From Sphaerolaimus hirsutus (Eukaryota; Nematoda; Chromadorea; Monhysterida; Sphaerolaimidae), in NCBI GenBank assembly GCA_964036195.1, contig OZ038459.1, positions 22,627,206 through 22,691,205 on the forward strand: a stretch of DNA of 64,000 nucleotides, in the 5' to 3' direction. The translations under genes and the position numbers were made by a program. How positions within the stretch are numbered: the stretch's first letter is position 1; each line of letters begins with the position of its first letter. Shown in pieces: positions 1 through 10,947 of this stretch. The notes below the pieces were generated by a model that was given only the letters and a program-made list of their open reading frames with translations, ran no database searches and was not told where the DNA came from.

Positions 1-155
1 TAAAAAGATGGAAAAAATTCATCGATGTGAATATGTTAATGAAAAACATTATAACAACAATCAATTTTGTCATATTTTTATGAAACTCGCACGCGTGCAC
101 CATCGTTGGCACTTCCAGCGGGAACCACGCGTGCAAGGTGTAAAGTAACCGGAGT
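1..155. repeat. Right end of a TA-target element upstream of transporter copy 1
   Basis: Unit 2 runs directly from exon 1 of the transporter into the sequence that in unit 1 begins near 156 (AGTACTTTGCGG in unit 2, GGAGTATACTTTGCGG here). The first ~155 bases have no counterpart there and resemble the right half of the 5477-5722 element (shared TTCCAGCGGGAACCACG and GGTGTAAAGTA). They therefore look like the end of an insertion in intron 1 of transporter copy 1. That also explains why coding exon 1 of this copy is not in the window. Confidence 0.45.
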
Positions 156-610
156 ATACTTTGCGGCACCCCCCCCCCCCGACGCCGAGTATACATACCA
201 AAGTACTTAGCGTACCCCAGGGGAATATTAGTTTTTCGCCAGCAAATTTTGAAGTGGGTCGATTTGAGGGGGGGGGGGATATTTGAGGTGGGCGTTTATT
301 ATTTTGTTAGAAAGTTTATTATGTGAAAAAATTTGTGTCCACGGGAACACTGCTTTTTGTAGCCACTCAAGCTATTCACATGGGCATGTGTTTAAGTGAG
401 TATGACAGTTGCTCAAAACTCGATTTTCAAGCTGCTGTTCTATTGGTGGTGGCCTTCTTTTGGGGGTGCCCTTCTATCAGATGGGGGTATGCTACTCTGT
501 TAGAGAAATAGGGTATTTATTTAGCAAAACAAATATGAAATTCCTGAAATAATACACAAAATCTTAAAAAAACACGCAAGCCTCAAAAGCCACCCCCCCC
601 CCCCCCACAG

Positions 611-3600
611 CAACTAATGGTATCCATATCTGGTCTGTTCGTGGAGCCACTGCTGGTTTCCATGAACCTGTGCGCTGGGAACGACCCCCTGGTGCGGGTG
701 AGCTTGGCTGGCGCCATTATGGTGGGCTCTGGAATTGCTACAATAGCCCAGGGGGTCCTTGGAGTCAGGTTGGTGGGGGGGGGGGGTAGGTATTGAGTGA
801 TTATGGTAGTTGGAAGCGGAGTTGTTTGAAACGGCGCCTGTTTTGTTTTGGCGTTCATTTTGGCTCGGTGTCCAAACGGAGCCAAAACTATTGGAAAAAT
901 TGCGCTAATTCGATGGCACCATTTTTGTGAAAAATTCGATTTTCGCCGAACGACTTCCATTCCAATATTGTGACAATTTACCAACGCTAATAAAATTTTA
1001 TCACATTTTTCAAAGCAATCACGTTAAAAAAAAATTTTTTTCTGCACAACCAAACAAAAAATTGTCAAAAATTACTAAACCAAAAAGGCACCCCGCAGAC
1101 TTCCAATGCTTCAAGGGCCCTCGTTTGCATTCATTCCCGCACTTCAAGTATTTCGAGCGTCATATCCATGTCCACAATATTCGCAAAATGGCAGCGAATT
1201 AGTTAGTGGAGTCAGTTTTGCAAGGATGGCAAATGAGAACTCAATGACTGATGATAAAAATGGAACTTATGTCAGTGGAACTTATGTACAGCCAGAGTGG
1301 CAGGCGAGAATGCTTCTGGTGTGTTTGTAAAATTTGTTCTAGGCTGGTTGAAACACCTGAAATCGAGGCCATGGTTTTTGAAAGTGCTGAATCTATATTT
1401 AGAGGTATATGTGAATAAGAGGAATTTACTCACTACCAAAGGCTGAATACAAAGTGAGGTTCTCTCTAGAGAATGTAAAAAAATAGCAATGTAAAGTGCA
1501 ATGTGTCAGTTGTCATGCAAAATGACAAAAATGAATCTTTTACAAAATGCATATGAAACTTCTCACACGGGTGAGTTTTTAAAGTGGGTTTTTCCTGACT
1601 CGTCCAACAGGTGCAGCTTTTCAAGGGAGGGACTTACTCAAGCATTCACAGTACTTTATTATTATACTGCAAAAAACCTGCCTTTCAGCTGCAAGGCTCT
1701 CTCATGATTGGTTCATGCCTGCAAATAGTTCTGGGCGCTTCTGGTCTGGTGGGTCTGGTCACGAGCCACTGCGGCCCACTCACAATCGCGCCACTGATGC
1801 TTTTACTAGAACTATCTGTGGTGGATCTGTGCCTCGGTCAGGTGTCTTTGAGTTACACTGGCGTTATGTGAGTTACCTTTATAATTACTTATGTTAGTTA
1901 CACTGGTGTTATGTGAGTTACTTTTATAGTTACTTATGTGAGTTACACTGGCTGTGTGTGAGTTACGTTTATAGTTACCTATGTTAGTTACACTGGCGTT
2001 ATGTGAGTTACTTTTATAGTTACTTCTGTGAGTTACACTGGCATTACGTGAGTTACTTTTATAGTTACTTCTGTGAGTTACACTGGCGTTATGTGAGTTA
2101 CCTTTATAGTTACCTATGCTGGTTACACTGGCATTATGTGAGTTACTTTTATAGTTATTCATGTGAGTTACACTGTCATTATGTGTGTTACTTTGATAAT
2201 TACCTATGTGAGTGACACTGGCATTATGCAAGTTACTTTTATAGTTACTTGTGTGAGTTACACTGGCATAATGTGAAGTTGCACTACTTTATTACATAAT
2301 CTGCAAATTTCAAACAGCATTAGGTAGTAATATCAACTAAGAGATTGCAGTGTGATGTATGAACAGTGTAACAAATTTTGAAAAAGTAGACAACATTGTT
2401 TGACAGCATTATGAATGTGACTTGCCTTAACCCAGTGAGCACAAACATTACACATAACATTTGTTTTGAACTGCCATGTTCAAGAGGGATGATAATAACT
2501 GCAGAACACATAGAATGGTGATGCTGATGAGTGCTGCTTTGTTTCCTGCTCACACATCTTTTCATTCTCTTCATATCACATTGTGGCCACACAAGCTGGT
2601 TTTCAATGTTCCTTTTTGAAAACTCTCCTAGGCGACGTGTCGCTGTATGGAATTCAAAAGTGTGCAATTTGCACTTTTATTTTTCAATAAGTGACAGCAT
2701 ATGTGAATATTGGTTTCGGCAAGTCACATTTGCTGTTCAAAGTTCACATTTGCAGAACATTTTTGAAAACTGTAGGGCAACGCATCGCCAACATAATACT
2801 CTGAAGAAAATTTTGAAAACTTTAAATTGAATGTAGTTTTCAAAAATGTGCATTCTAGTTTTCAAATGCATAAAACATTTTTGAAAAATGAACATGGAGG
2901 GTGATGTACAGCGACGTATGGCGACGACGTACAGCGACGTTTTCAATATCTGCGGAACAAATGTGAAAATGTGTCGCCTCACACATCAAAAGTAGCAAAA
3001 TTGTTGCCCAGCATCACCAGTTTACAAAATTTTGCCAACTTACTCCAAAATCCTTTAAAAACCACTTGATGAATGGATTTATGTAAAATTGACACTGTAG
3101 ATGCAGTATTTTTTGCTGCATCTAATGATAGGGTCGCAGAAAACTTGGGAATACTTATAAAATATAAAATAAAAATTTTTTAAAAAAATGTCGATGTGGC
3201 GATGTTTCAGGTGACAACTGCATATGTCACCTGTTTCATTAAGTTGTTACCAATTTTGAAAAGTTTTAGATTTATGATGTTGTGAAGTGGGCGTGCAGTT
3301 GATATCATATTTATGGTATTCATGTTGTTGCAACATGAGGTGCCATGAGTCTGCCATGTGCATACACACACTTACAGTACACATACACACACTTACCCAC
3401 ATTTGCATTCCTGTTTACACCTGTACACCAGTTAGCAACTTATTTGGCAGACTTCTATCAGTGTGCTTACATCCAATATGCAACTTAAAATACCTGACAT
3501 ACTGCTCAATTGCCAGTCATTGGTGAATTAATCCAGTATGACCAACTGCTAGCACAATCTTTGGGTCAATACCGGCATCAACACTCCAAGGTGACCAAAC

Positions 3601-6600
3601 AAATAAACAGTATCTGGCCAGGTGCCAAACCTGATTTTCTGCATATTACATATGTCTTATTTTGTATTACTGTCGTATTTGATTACTTCCACCTTGCATC
3701 ACATTTACTAAGCTGAGTTTTCCTGCACAGCTCTAGATTTTCTTGCTTCATTGCACTGCTTCACAGCTGCACTGCTTGGCTCAGCTGGACTGGAGTTTTT
3801 GGTGTTTTTGCTGCAGGCTGGAGTGTTGTAATGGCGCCACTGGGTGCTTGGTAGTTAATTTATATCCTTTGCACTGACACTTGGAAGTTGTGCACACACA
3901 GTAAATAATTTTGAAAAAATTTCTGGAAACATAAAAAGACCATGTGATTTTTCCAAGCCTTTTTTTGCATCTTTACTTTTCTTTTACAAGACTTTCACTC
4001 AATTCCTCAATTCCATGGATAGATCCAGATAACTTTTGAGTTTTCAAAAAGGTTCATGTTTATGTTAAATTTCGTGACAGATTGTAATATTAAATGAAAA
4101 CATTTCTGAAAACAATACAATAAAATTGTTTTTACTTTTTTGTGCTAGTGTATTGAATGTGACATCGTCGCAGTCAGTGTTCACTTGTTGTTCATTCTTT
4201 TGGCTTTCATTTACATACAAAATCAGCTGTTTGAATTGCACTTGTGATTTTAAAAAATATATAAAGTGGATTGTATAAAAATATCATTACTTGTTTTGCA
4301 GAAATGTTATTGAATTCCGTTTTTTTTATGTGAAAAAATAAGGGCTTTTTACTGTGATAATGTGATAATTACAGATACAGGGATGTAATTTTGAAAAATT
4401 ATTTAATGTTTTGAGCATCACAACAATGTCTCCATCATCTTTGAACTTCTATCATGAAACATGGTATCAAATGAAAGAGAGAAAAAAAACTGGACATATA
4501 TCTGAGACGGATATCATATACAATGTAAAACCAAATTTTTAAAAATATTTTTAGTTATAAAATGAATTAATTTTTAAAAATATGTATAACAGCGCTGAAA
4601 ATATACAATACAGTCCCAAAAATCAAGCATAATTTTCTGCATCACATGCCACTTACAGCTTGTCCTACAAATTTGTACTTATTCAACAAAAAAATATTTT
4701 GTCTGCAGCATTTTACCAGAGTTTTCAAATATGTGTTCTTCCGGAGGAAAAATAGAAAAAAAAACAAAGATGGTGGCCATTTGGCTCATTACACAGACTG
4801 TTTAAATGAATTTGAAAACAAAATAATGGGTTTTCACAGAGGGAACCTTGAAAACCAGCTTGTGTGGGCCAATATTGAAAAAAATTGTTGTATTTATATT
4901 CACCCCCACGTCACAAACTGTACCAGAACCAAACCTTGACACTTTTTCCATTTTCAGAATGGTCCTTGTGTTGTTGCTGTTGGCGCTGTATTTGCACGAT
5001 GTGCGCGTGCCCCTGCCCAATGTTAAAGGATCTATTGGAAATGGTGTGGCGAAAAATTGTATGTTCATGTGCAAAATGGTGAAGTTATTCAAAATGTTTC
5101 CGGTTGGTAGTTTAAAATTGAATTTTAATTTGGTGAATTAGTGTAGAAATTGTACATATTTTTTATAATGGTTTAATATCAAGTGTGACGTGCATGCATA
5201 CCTAATAGGAATCATAATTCTAGATTATCTAACATTTTGCACAAGCCTGCAACACAAGTAAAGTTTACACTTGTTCACAAAAGATAAAAATCAATTTTAC
5301 ATTGAGATTTTTCTATAAACTTAACTGAAATGACTCAAAAACGTATATCTCAAGAAACAGTGGACTGTTAATGCCATGTTGCCATTTATTAGTATTTAAT
5401 GCCTGACAAATTGGATACCCATATCATCATAATATTAATGTAAAAAACTTATTTTGTGGTGATCATCAACCCGTTATACTCGGCGGACATGATACTCTGC
5501 CCTCGCACTCATTTATGTCTCACGTTGGAAGCGTGCCAACGATGATGAGCATGCGATTTTCGTGTAAAAGATGAGAAAATCAATGTTGTGAATTAGTTAA
5601 CGTATAGCGTTATAACAGCGATGACTTTTTTCAACTTTTTTTACGAAAATCGCATGCGTAAAAAAATCGTTGGCACGCTTCCAGCGGGAACCACGTGTGC
5701 AGGGTGTAAAGTAGCTGAAGTATATCAACCCTTCACAGTAACATCCACTCAATTTAGCCCCCCCCCCATAACCCCAGTACCTAATAGGTATTGTCCTAGT
5801 TTGGGTACTCAGTTGGGTACTCACCTCACTTGGTGCCTTCAAACCAGGGGACCCTGCTAGGACTGACTTGAAAGTGGATGTGTTGAGGGAAGCCAACTGG
5901 TTCCAGGTGCCCTATCCAGGTGGGTTGGTGAGATTATGGTTTTTGGTATGTTCAAGGATGCAGTTTTGAGCTGGAATTTAAATTGTGTGGTGTTTAGAAG
6001 TGTGAAGTGGGAAATGCCAGCACAGCACAGTCACATCAAAAAATGGGAAGTGTCTTCATGATGTAAAGGCTCATGATGCGTGTGAAGCCATGTGCATTGA
6101 AGCTTGGTTAAGATGCTTCACCATGCATCGAAACCACCATTGTGCTGTGTGTGTGATGCGCTACCAGGAGCTATTTATGTGAAGCATGGGGATTTTTAAG
6201 TGTCAGTATGAAGATTCAAATTTTGCTATGGTTTAGATTTTGAACCCCCACATTGCATATCAATAACTCTATGCAACTTATTCTTTCAGGCCAATATGGC
6301 AACTTCCTCACAGCAGATGCCGGTCTAGTTTTGGGAATCTGCGCAGCCACATTTGCATCAGTTGTTGAATCTGTTGGAGATTATGCCGCCGCGGCGAGAA
6401 CTTGCAACCAGCCGCCTCCGCCCAGTGTGTTTCGTTTTGATTTTTTTGGGACATTGGAATGCTTAACATTAGCAAGAAAACGTAGTACCGTATTACCTCG
6501 AAATACCCCCATGGGGGTTTATTATTTCGCCAGCAAAAATTTGAGGGGGGTTAATTCGAGGGGGGTTTATTCGAGGGGGGTTTTATTATTTCGTCAGAAA

Positions 6601-9292
6601 TTTTCGTAAGGATCGTAGTAAATAGTAGGCATTTGTGTACCCAAAATAGGTAATATGTGTCCAAACAGGGTATATTTGGACATAAAAACGTAGATAGCTA
6701 CACAAACTACTCTATGTGTAGCTGCAATGCAAATTAACAGTAATATACATCATGTTCATTGCGTACATCACGTATTATTATGTACATGACGTACATCATT
6801 CCAAAGGGGAGGGTATTTTGAGGGGGGGGGTTTATTATTTCCCCAGCCCATTTTGAGGGGGGGTTAATTCGAGGGGGGGGTGAATTCAAGGGGGGATAAT
6901 TCGAGGTAATACGGTAACTTTGCTAACTTAGCATCACCATTAGAAAGAAAAAAGCAAGGCAAAAAAAATAAATAATAATAATGAACTAAAGCCTTCACCA
7001 GCTTCCACTCACCTTCATTTCATGATATTGCAGTTGAGGGTTGGATGGTTTAGTTTGTTAGTACCTCACAAGGCGGGGGTGTTACACAGCTCTATTAAAT
7101 CACATATGGAACTGGTTTCACTAAACAATCATCACAAATAGGTACCAACAAAAATATCTGAGAATTTACTTACACAGGACATGCAGTGAATAGGGGCATC
7201 CTGATTGAGGGTTTAGGCTGTTTTATCAATGCCACAATTGGCGGTGGAATGAGCCTCACAACCTACAGTGAAAATGTGGGAGTTCTTGGCATAACAAGGG
7301 TAGGTTCATAAAGTGAAATCTTTGGTATTTTTGCTTTAGTAGGATGTTTGTTAACTTGAACAGAAATTGTTGCATTGCAGTAGATAAGGACAAAAATTTT
7401 TATTGCTGATATAATAACTATCATTTTCTTATTCAGAAAATAACAAAAATTTGACAAATAAAAGTTATGAGCCTTGTCCAAGAAAAAAACACCATTAGTA
7501 AGATATTTCCTCACCCCAAAACATTTTTCATTATCTGTCAGCAGATTTTTTTATCTTTTGGCCTCAGATCATATCGCTTGCTTTTCATTTGTTAATCAAC
7601 AAAAAATCACAAAAAACACCCTGAAAATGCCACCCATCAGGTTTGCAGCAGACGTGTGCTAATCGTGTCAGGAATCTATTTCATTTTACTTGGCCTTTTC
7701 ACAAAATTTGGTGCACTTTTGGCCGCACTGCCGGACCCCCTAGTCGGGGGTCTCCTTACCGTATCTCTGGCCGTGGTGGGCGGAGTCGGGGTATCTAGTT
7801 TGCAATTGGCTGACATGAGGTTGAGTAGAAATCAGGTCGGGGGGTTGGATTATCTGATTATATTTATGATAACCATGCATCATGATCATGAAAGATCATG
7901 AAAAGCATGAGAATATCTCAATTTTACCTAGATGTTTTTTTATGTACAATGCAGTATATCCTTAATTAGGTTTTATGAGTTTGTCACATTCAGGGCATTC
8001 TGGATCACTTATAGTTTTTGTATTGTACAGAATCTAATGCTTCTGATTTGATTGAACTACAAAAGTTGGCATTTTACCATGTTACAATTACGTTGTTTCC
8101 AAAAATTAAATTTTATCTCACAGGCTATTGTTGGGGTGTCAATAATTTTGGGCATGATGATACCTGCTTACATCAAAAAGAGTCCATTGTATGATATTGA
8201 AGGTATGATATCAATGAAACGGATTATTATTGTTATTATTATTATTGAAACGGCCTATTACGCATCAAATGTGTCCTGCGTCAAATGCACCACAAACTGC
8301 AGCTTTTGTCATTCACACTCAATTTGTGGGGGGGGGGGGTATTTCAAGGGGGGTTATAAATTCATAGTGGCCCTTTTGAATACAGCCTCCCCAATTCATT
8401 GCAAACAAACCCATTAAATTGATTGCCAGTGGCGGGCCCCCCGTCGTCGCTGGGCAGCACGGTGTTGCTGGCGCTGGGCTCGCTGCTGCAGATCCACATG
8501 TTCGTCGGCGGCGCCATCGCCTTCTTCCTGGACAACTCCGTGCCCGGTGAGCCGGCCATTTTGGGTGTTACACTCCAGCTGAACTTACACTGTGTTAAGC
8601 CTGGTGGAAAATTTCAAAATGTTGTCAATTACATTTTACACCTTCATGATGGCATCAGTGATAAAATAAAAATTGTTTCAAAAAAGTATTTAATGTAGGA
8701 AACATATTGATTGTACTTGTCTCCGACTTTTCTATTTTAAAATACCTTTCTTTTTGTAGAAGGGCCTGCCTACCATACACAAGTGTCCTGTTCAACTGTT
8801 CGTTATTGACCAAGACATAAGTAATTTTTGCCAAATACTTTGTGGTCCACCAAGTGTATACTCGGCAGACCGCAAAGTATGCACAGAATCCTACCATAAT
8901 TTGATGAATAAAATCCTGTGATAAATTTTTGTAATTAATTATCCCATAGAAAAAAAATCAATTATTATGATGAAAACCTGTATAATTTTTGGTTCATCAT
9001 CCAGATGTGTTATGGTAGGTTTTCATACTAAGTGTGATGTCCACCGAGTATAACAAATTTGTACTTTCCAGGCGCCACGCGAAAGCAGCGCGGGCTGAAA
9101 CCAATCGAAGTGAAAACATCACATCAGAAAAATGTCACTGCAATGGCGGAACGCGTCTACCTTCTGCCCACGCCGCTGCAAAATTTCGTCAACCGAATGG
9201 GGCCGCGCTTCGGTAAATTTGTGCCGTTTTTGCATGTGGAAGAGTGTAGAAATTCTGTGGGTGATACTGGAGGTGGGATGTTGAAATTGTGA
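611..9292 (+). CDS. SLC23-type nucleobase/ascorbate transporter, copy 1 (exons 2-12; exon 1 left of window)
   Basis: A multi-pass membrane carrier of the nucleobase-ascorbate transporter family (SLC23), expected to move ascorbate or nucleobases at the plasma membrane; the substrate cannot be told from sequence. Coding exons: 611-768, 1099-1318, 1689-1867, 4958-5106, 5848-5919, 6290-6424, 7178-7299, 7641-7835, 8124-8202, 8430-8546, 9072-9292 (TGA). Together they give 548 codons with all phases matching. Family landmarks are RLPMLQGPSFAF, SHCGPLTIAP, HDVRVPLP, VPYPGQYGN, VVESVGDY (transport Glu), HAVNRG, the signature YSENVGVLGITR, and FVGGAIAFFLDNSVPG. The donor of the 4958 exon is ambiguous: 5107 keeps frame with the next exon, 5103 does not. 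About 30 residues covering one membrane helix of the family are absent at that join. Copy 1 has five codons more than copy 2 in exon 3. No stop or frameshift was seen in the exons. Confidence 0.9.
1851..2275 (+). repeat. 45-bp minisatellite that repeats the exon-4 donor site
   Basis: About 9.4 copies of a 45-bp unit; GTTACACTGG recurs near 1852, 1897, 1942, 1987, 2032, 2077, 2122, 2167 and 2257, with a GTGACACTGG variant near 2212. The first unit is the last 17 nt of transporter exon 4 plus its 5' splice site (TTAT|GTGAGT), so the array is a string of duplicated exon ends and donors. The 45-bp period preserves frame, but the codon across each junction reads TGA if the donor is skipped. Confidence 0.9.
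2584..4870. mobile_element. 2.3-kb non-autonomous DNA element with ~35-bp inverted ends in intron 4
   Basis: Unit 2 intron 4 passes straight from TTTCCTGCTCACACA through CAATATTGAA, while copy 1 has an extra 2.3 kb here. The extra block begins GGCCACACAAGCTGGTTTTC and ends with the inverted counterpart (GAAAACCAGCTTGTGTGGGCC), so it is a terminal-inverted-repeat insertion that arose after the unit duplication or was lost from unit 2. No transposase-like frame was seen inside. The interior is low in GC, with repeated TTTTGAAAAC runs and short GCGACG motifs near 2920-2940. The target duplication is not clear. Confidence 0.7.
5477..5722. mobile_element. 246-bp TA-flanked insertion in intron 5
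   Basis: Unit 2 reads CCGTTATCAACCC, whereas copy 1 has 246 bp plus a second TA at that site. An internal inverted repeat pairs GGAAGCGTGCCAACGAT with ATCGTTGGCACGCTTCC and GCATGCGATTTTCG with CGAAAATCGCATGC. The outer ends (TACTCGGC / TACTTCAG) are only weakly inverted. Family not recognised. Confidence 0.7.
6488..6914. mobile_element. CCGTATT-family TA element in intron 7
   Basis: Starts CCGTATTACCTCGAAATACC and ends with the inverted GGTAATACGG, flanked by TA on both sides. Unit 2 lacks it (AGAAAACTTAGAAAAGTTTGC at the site). Near both ends are runs of C or G broken by TCGAA/TTCGAG. The interior carries a conserved block with GACGTACATCATTCC-like sequence shared with 12275-13044 and 50451-50864. 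No coding capacity. Confidence 0.85.
8837..9056. repeat. Hairpin-rich ACTTTGCGG/TACTCGG repeat in intron 11
   Basis: An imperfect hairpin lies at 8837-8882 (ATACTTTG...CAAAGTAT around TATACTCGGC) and the reverse motif CACCGAGTATA ends near 9056. The inner arms CCTACCATAA and TTATGGTAGG are also inverted. The same block is in unit 2 (44031-44250), where the short hairpin is better preserved, and a relative with an expanded C run sits at 155-215 and 36258-36312. It was inserted before duplication; family unknown. Confidence 0.55.
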
Positions 9293-9405
9293 ATTTGTTG
9301 TAGTTTATTCTCGATAAACCCTCGATAAACTTCTCCCATATTAATGCAAACTTCCATATCTCTTGTTTCTATTCATAACGGACAAATTAGTAAATTTCAT
9401 AACAT

Positions 9406-9548
9406 CCAGGGTGTACTATTACGCACATAAACCCCACACGCTCATACGCCCGTCACGCACACAGCTCCAGTTGTGTGTGTGAAGGGCCTATGTGCGTTGC
9501 GGGTTTCATCATGTGCGTATCGGGCGTATGTGCACGTAATAGACCTGG
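9406..9548. mobile_element. 143-bp inverted-repeat element (MITE-like)
   Basis: Begins CCAGGGTGTACTATTACG and ends CGTAATAGACCTGG, with inner arms TACGCCCGTCACGCACACA and TGTGTGTGTGAAGGGCC, so nearly the whole element folds. The copy at 44601-44743 has the same length. Unit 3 lacks it, but that region of unit 3 is rearranged. Confidence 0.7.
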
Positions 9549-10340
9549 CCCAAGTTTATCGTGTATGTTAGATGCAACAATCATTGAATGTGTAAATACT
9601 TGTAACTGGAACATTGTAGAGTATAGTCATATGTACATACTTATATAAACAGGTATTTTTATCTGAATAGTTAGGATGTTTGAAGCTGAGACACAAATTT
9701 TTTCACTTTTCAAAAACACATGAGCAAATAATTCAGTCAATGTACAACTACTTTACACAGCAATTTGCAGCATTATTTTCATTTATGGTATAATATAAAA
9801 GATGAAAATTCAACAAATTGAAGCAAATTGATCTAACCTAAAATGAAAATTCACAGGAATGGAGCATTTAAACAAAAAAAAACAGTAGTGAACTGTGTCA
9901 ACCATGCTAAAAATGTTTACAATAATTTTTAGTCAGTAAGTTTTCTCAAAAGTATGCCAAAATGCGTCTTACAAAAAAAACTTAACGCGACAAATATTCA
10001 ATGTGTCTTACAGACATCATTGAAAATCTTCCAATGTTTACACAATTTCACCATAATCAAGTCCAAATCATAATCACCACTCTTACACTTAAAATCAACT
10101 AAAGCAAAGCCACTTATGAACATTCGGTTAAGTTAATTGTAACTTTATGCAAGATTACTGAATCAAATCAAGATTACTTTTATCAAAGCCAAAAAATCCC
10201 AACAGGTAAATTATGCAATCAATTAGCCTTACAAATCCAAATGTAACACACATTAAAATAGCTAAGGGTAGAATTGGGATGGGAAATCACTGGCACTGGT
10301 GCACTGTTTCTCTATGACATAAGTAAACAAATCAAATATA

Positions 10341-10640
10341 TTGTATTTGTTTGAATAATCCCCCCTCAAATATTACCTCTTGAATAATTCCCCCTGAATT
10401 CCCCCTTCAAATAATTCCTCCCTTTAGCCATATAATAAAGTTTTTGTGTCCAGTTTCAACAAAAATGGTATCATATTTAGTAAATAAAGCACATTTCATG
10501 AAATCAGTTGGTAGAAACATGCGTAAATTTTGATAATAATACCCCCACTTGAATAATAATCCAAGCCTCTTGAATAGTCTCCCTCAAAATGGCTTAGGAA
10601 AAAATATTTCCCTGGGAGAATTTTGCAAGCAAATATAGTT
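10341..10640. mobile_element. Degenerate old CCGTAT-family element, unit 1
   Basis: TTGTATTTGTTTGAATAATC at the left and GCAAGCAAATATAG at the right are decayed inverted ends, with CCCCC runs in between. The same insertion is at 46102-46400 and, best preserved, at 59586-59894. It therefore predates all unit duplications. Confidence 0.6.
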
Positions 10641-10947
10641 TCTTATGAGGAAACTTTCCCTCATTTTTAAGATTCAAAACAAAAGTTCATTAACATTTTC
10701 ATCTGAACATTAAGGTAATTATTTCAAAAAATATTCTTAATATCCATGTTGCAACATTTTACAAACTGACGATGAGTAAATTTAAGACAAACATAAACAG
10801 AAAACCACATCAAGGTTGGCAAAAAGAGCACAAAAAAACATTATCATATATATGACTGAGCATCCAAAATGTGCCAAAACACCCAAACAGTATAAAAGCC
10901 TAAATTTTATCATTATTTACAAGTGTGTCAGTGACAATAATGATTTT

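Larger units (their letters stand above)
9293..10947. other. Convergent spacer between transporter and glutamine synthetase, unit 1
   Basis: Non-coding sequence between the two stop codons. It contains a small inverted-repeat element (9406-9548) and an old CCGTAT-family remnant (10341-10640). The rest is AT-rich and shared with units 2 and 3. No canonical AATAAA was recognised close behind either stop; on the minus strand downstream of the synthetase stop units 1 and 2 read GATAAA where unit 3 reads AATAAA. Confidence 0.8.

Noticed and set aside
583-984. 133-codon minus-strand frame over transporter exon 2
   Set aside because: Antisense of the exon and the C-run next to its acceptor; the plus-strand reading matches the family and the splice phases.
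1812-2231. 139-codon minus-strand frame with repeated HNASVTH-type motifs
   Set aside because: It is the 45-bp minisatellite read in an open frame; the period is a multiple of three and the true meaning is the repeated splice donor.
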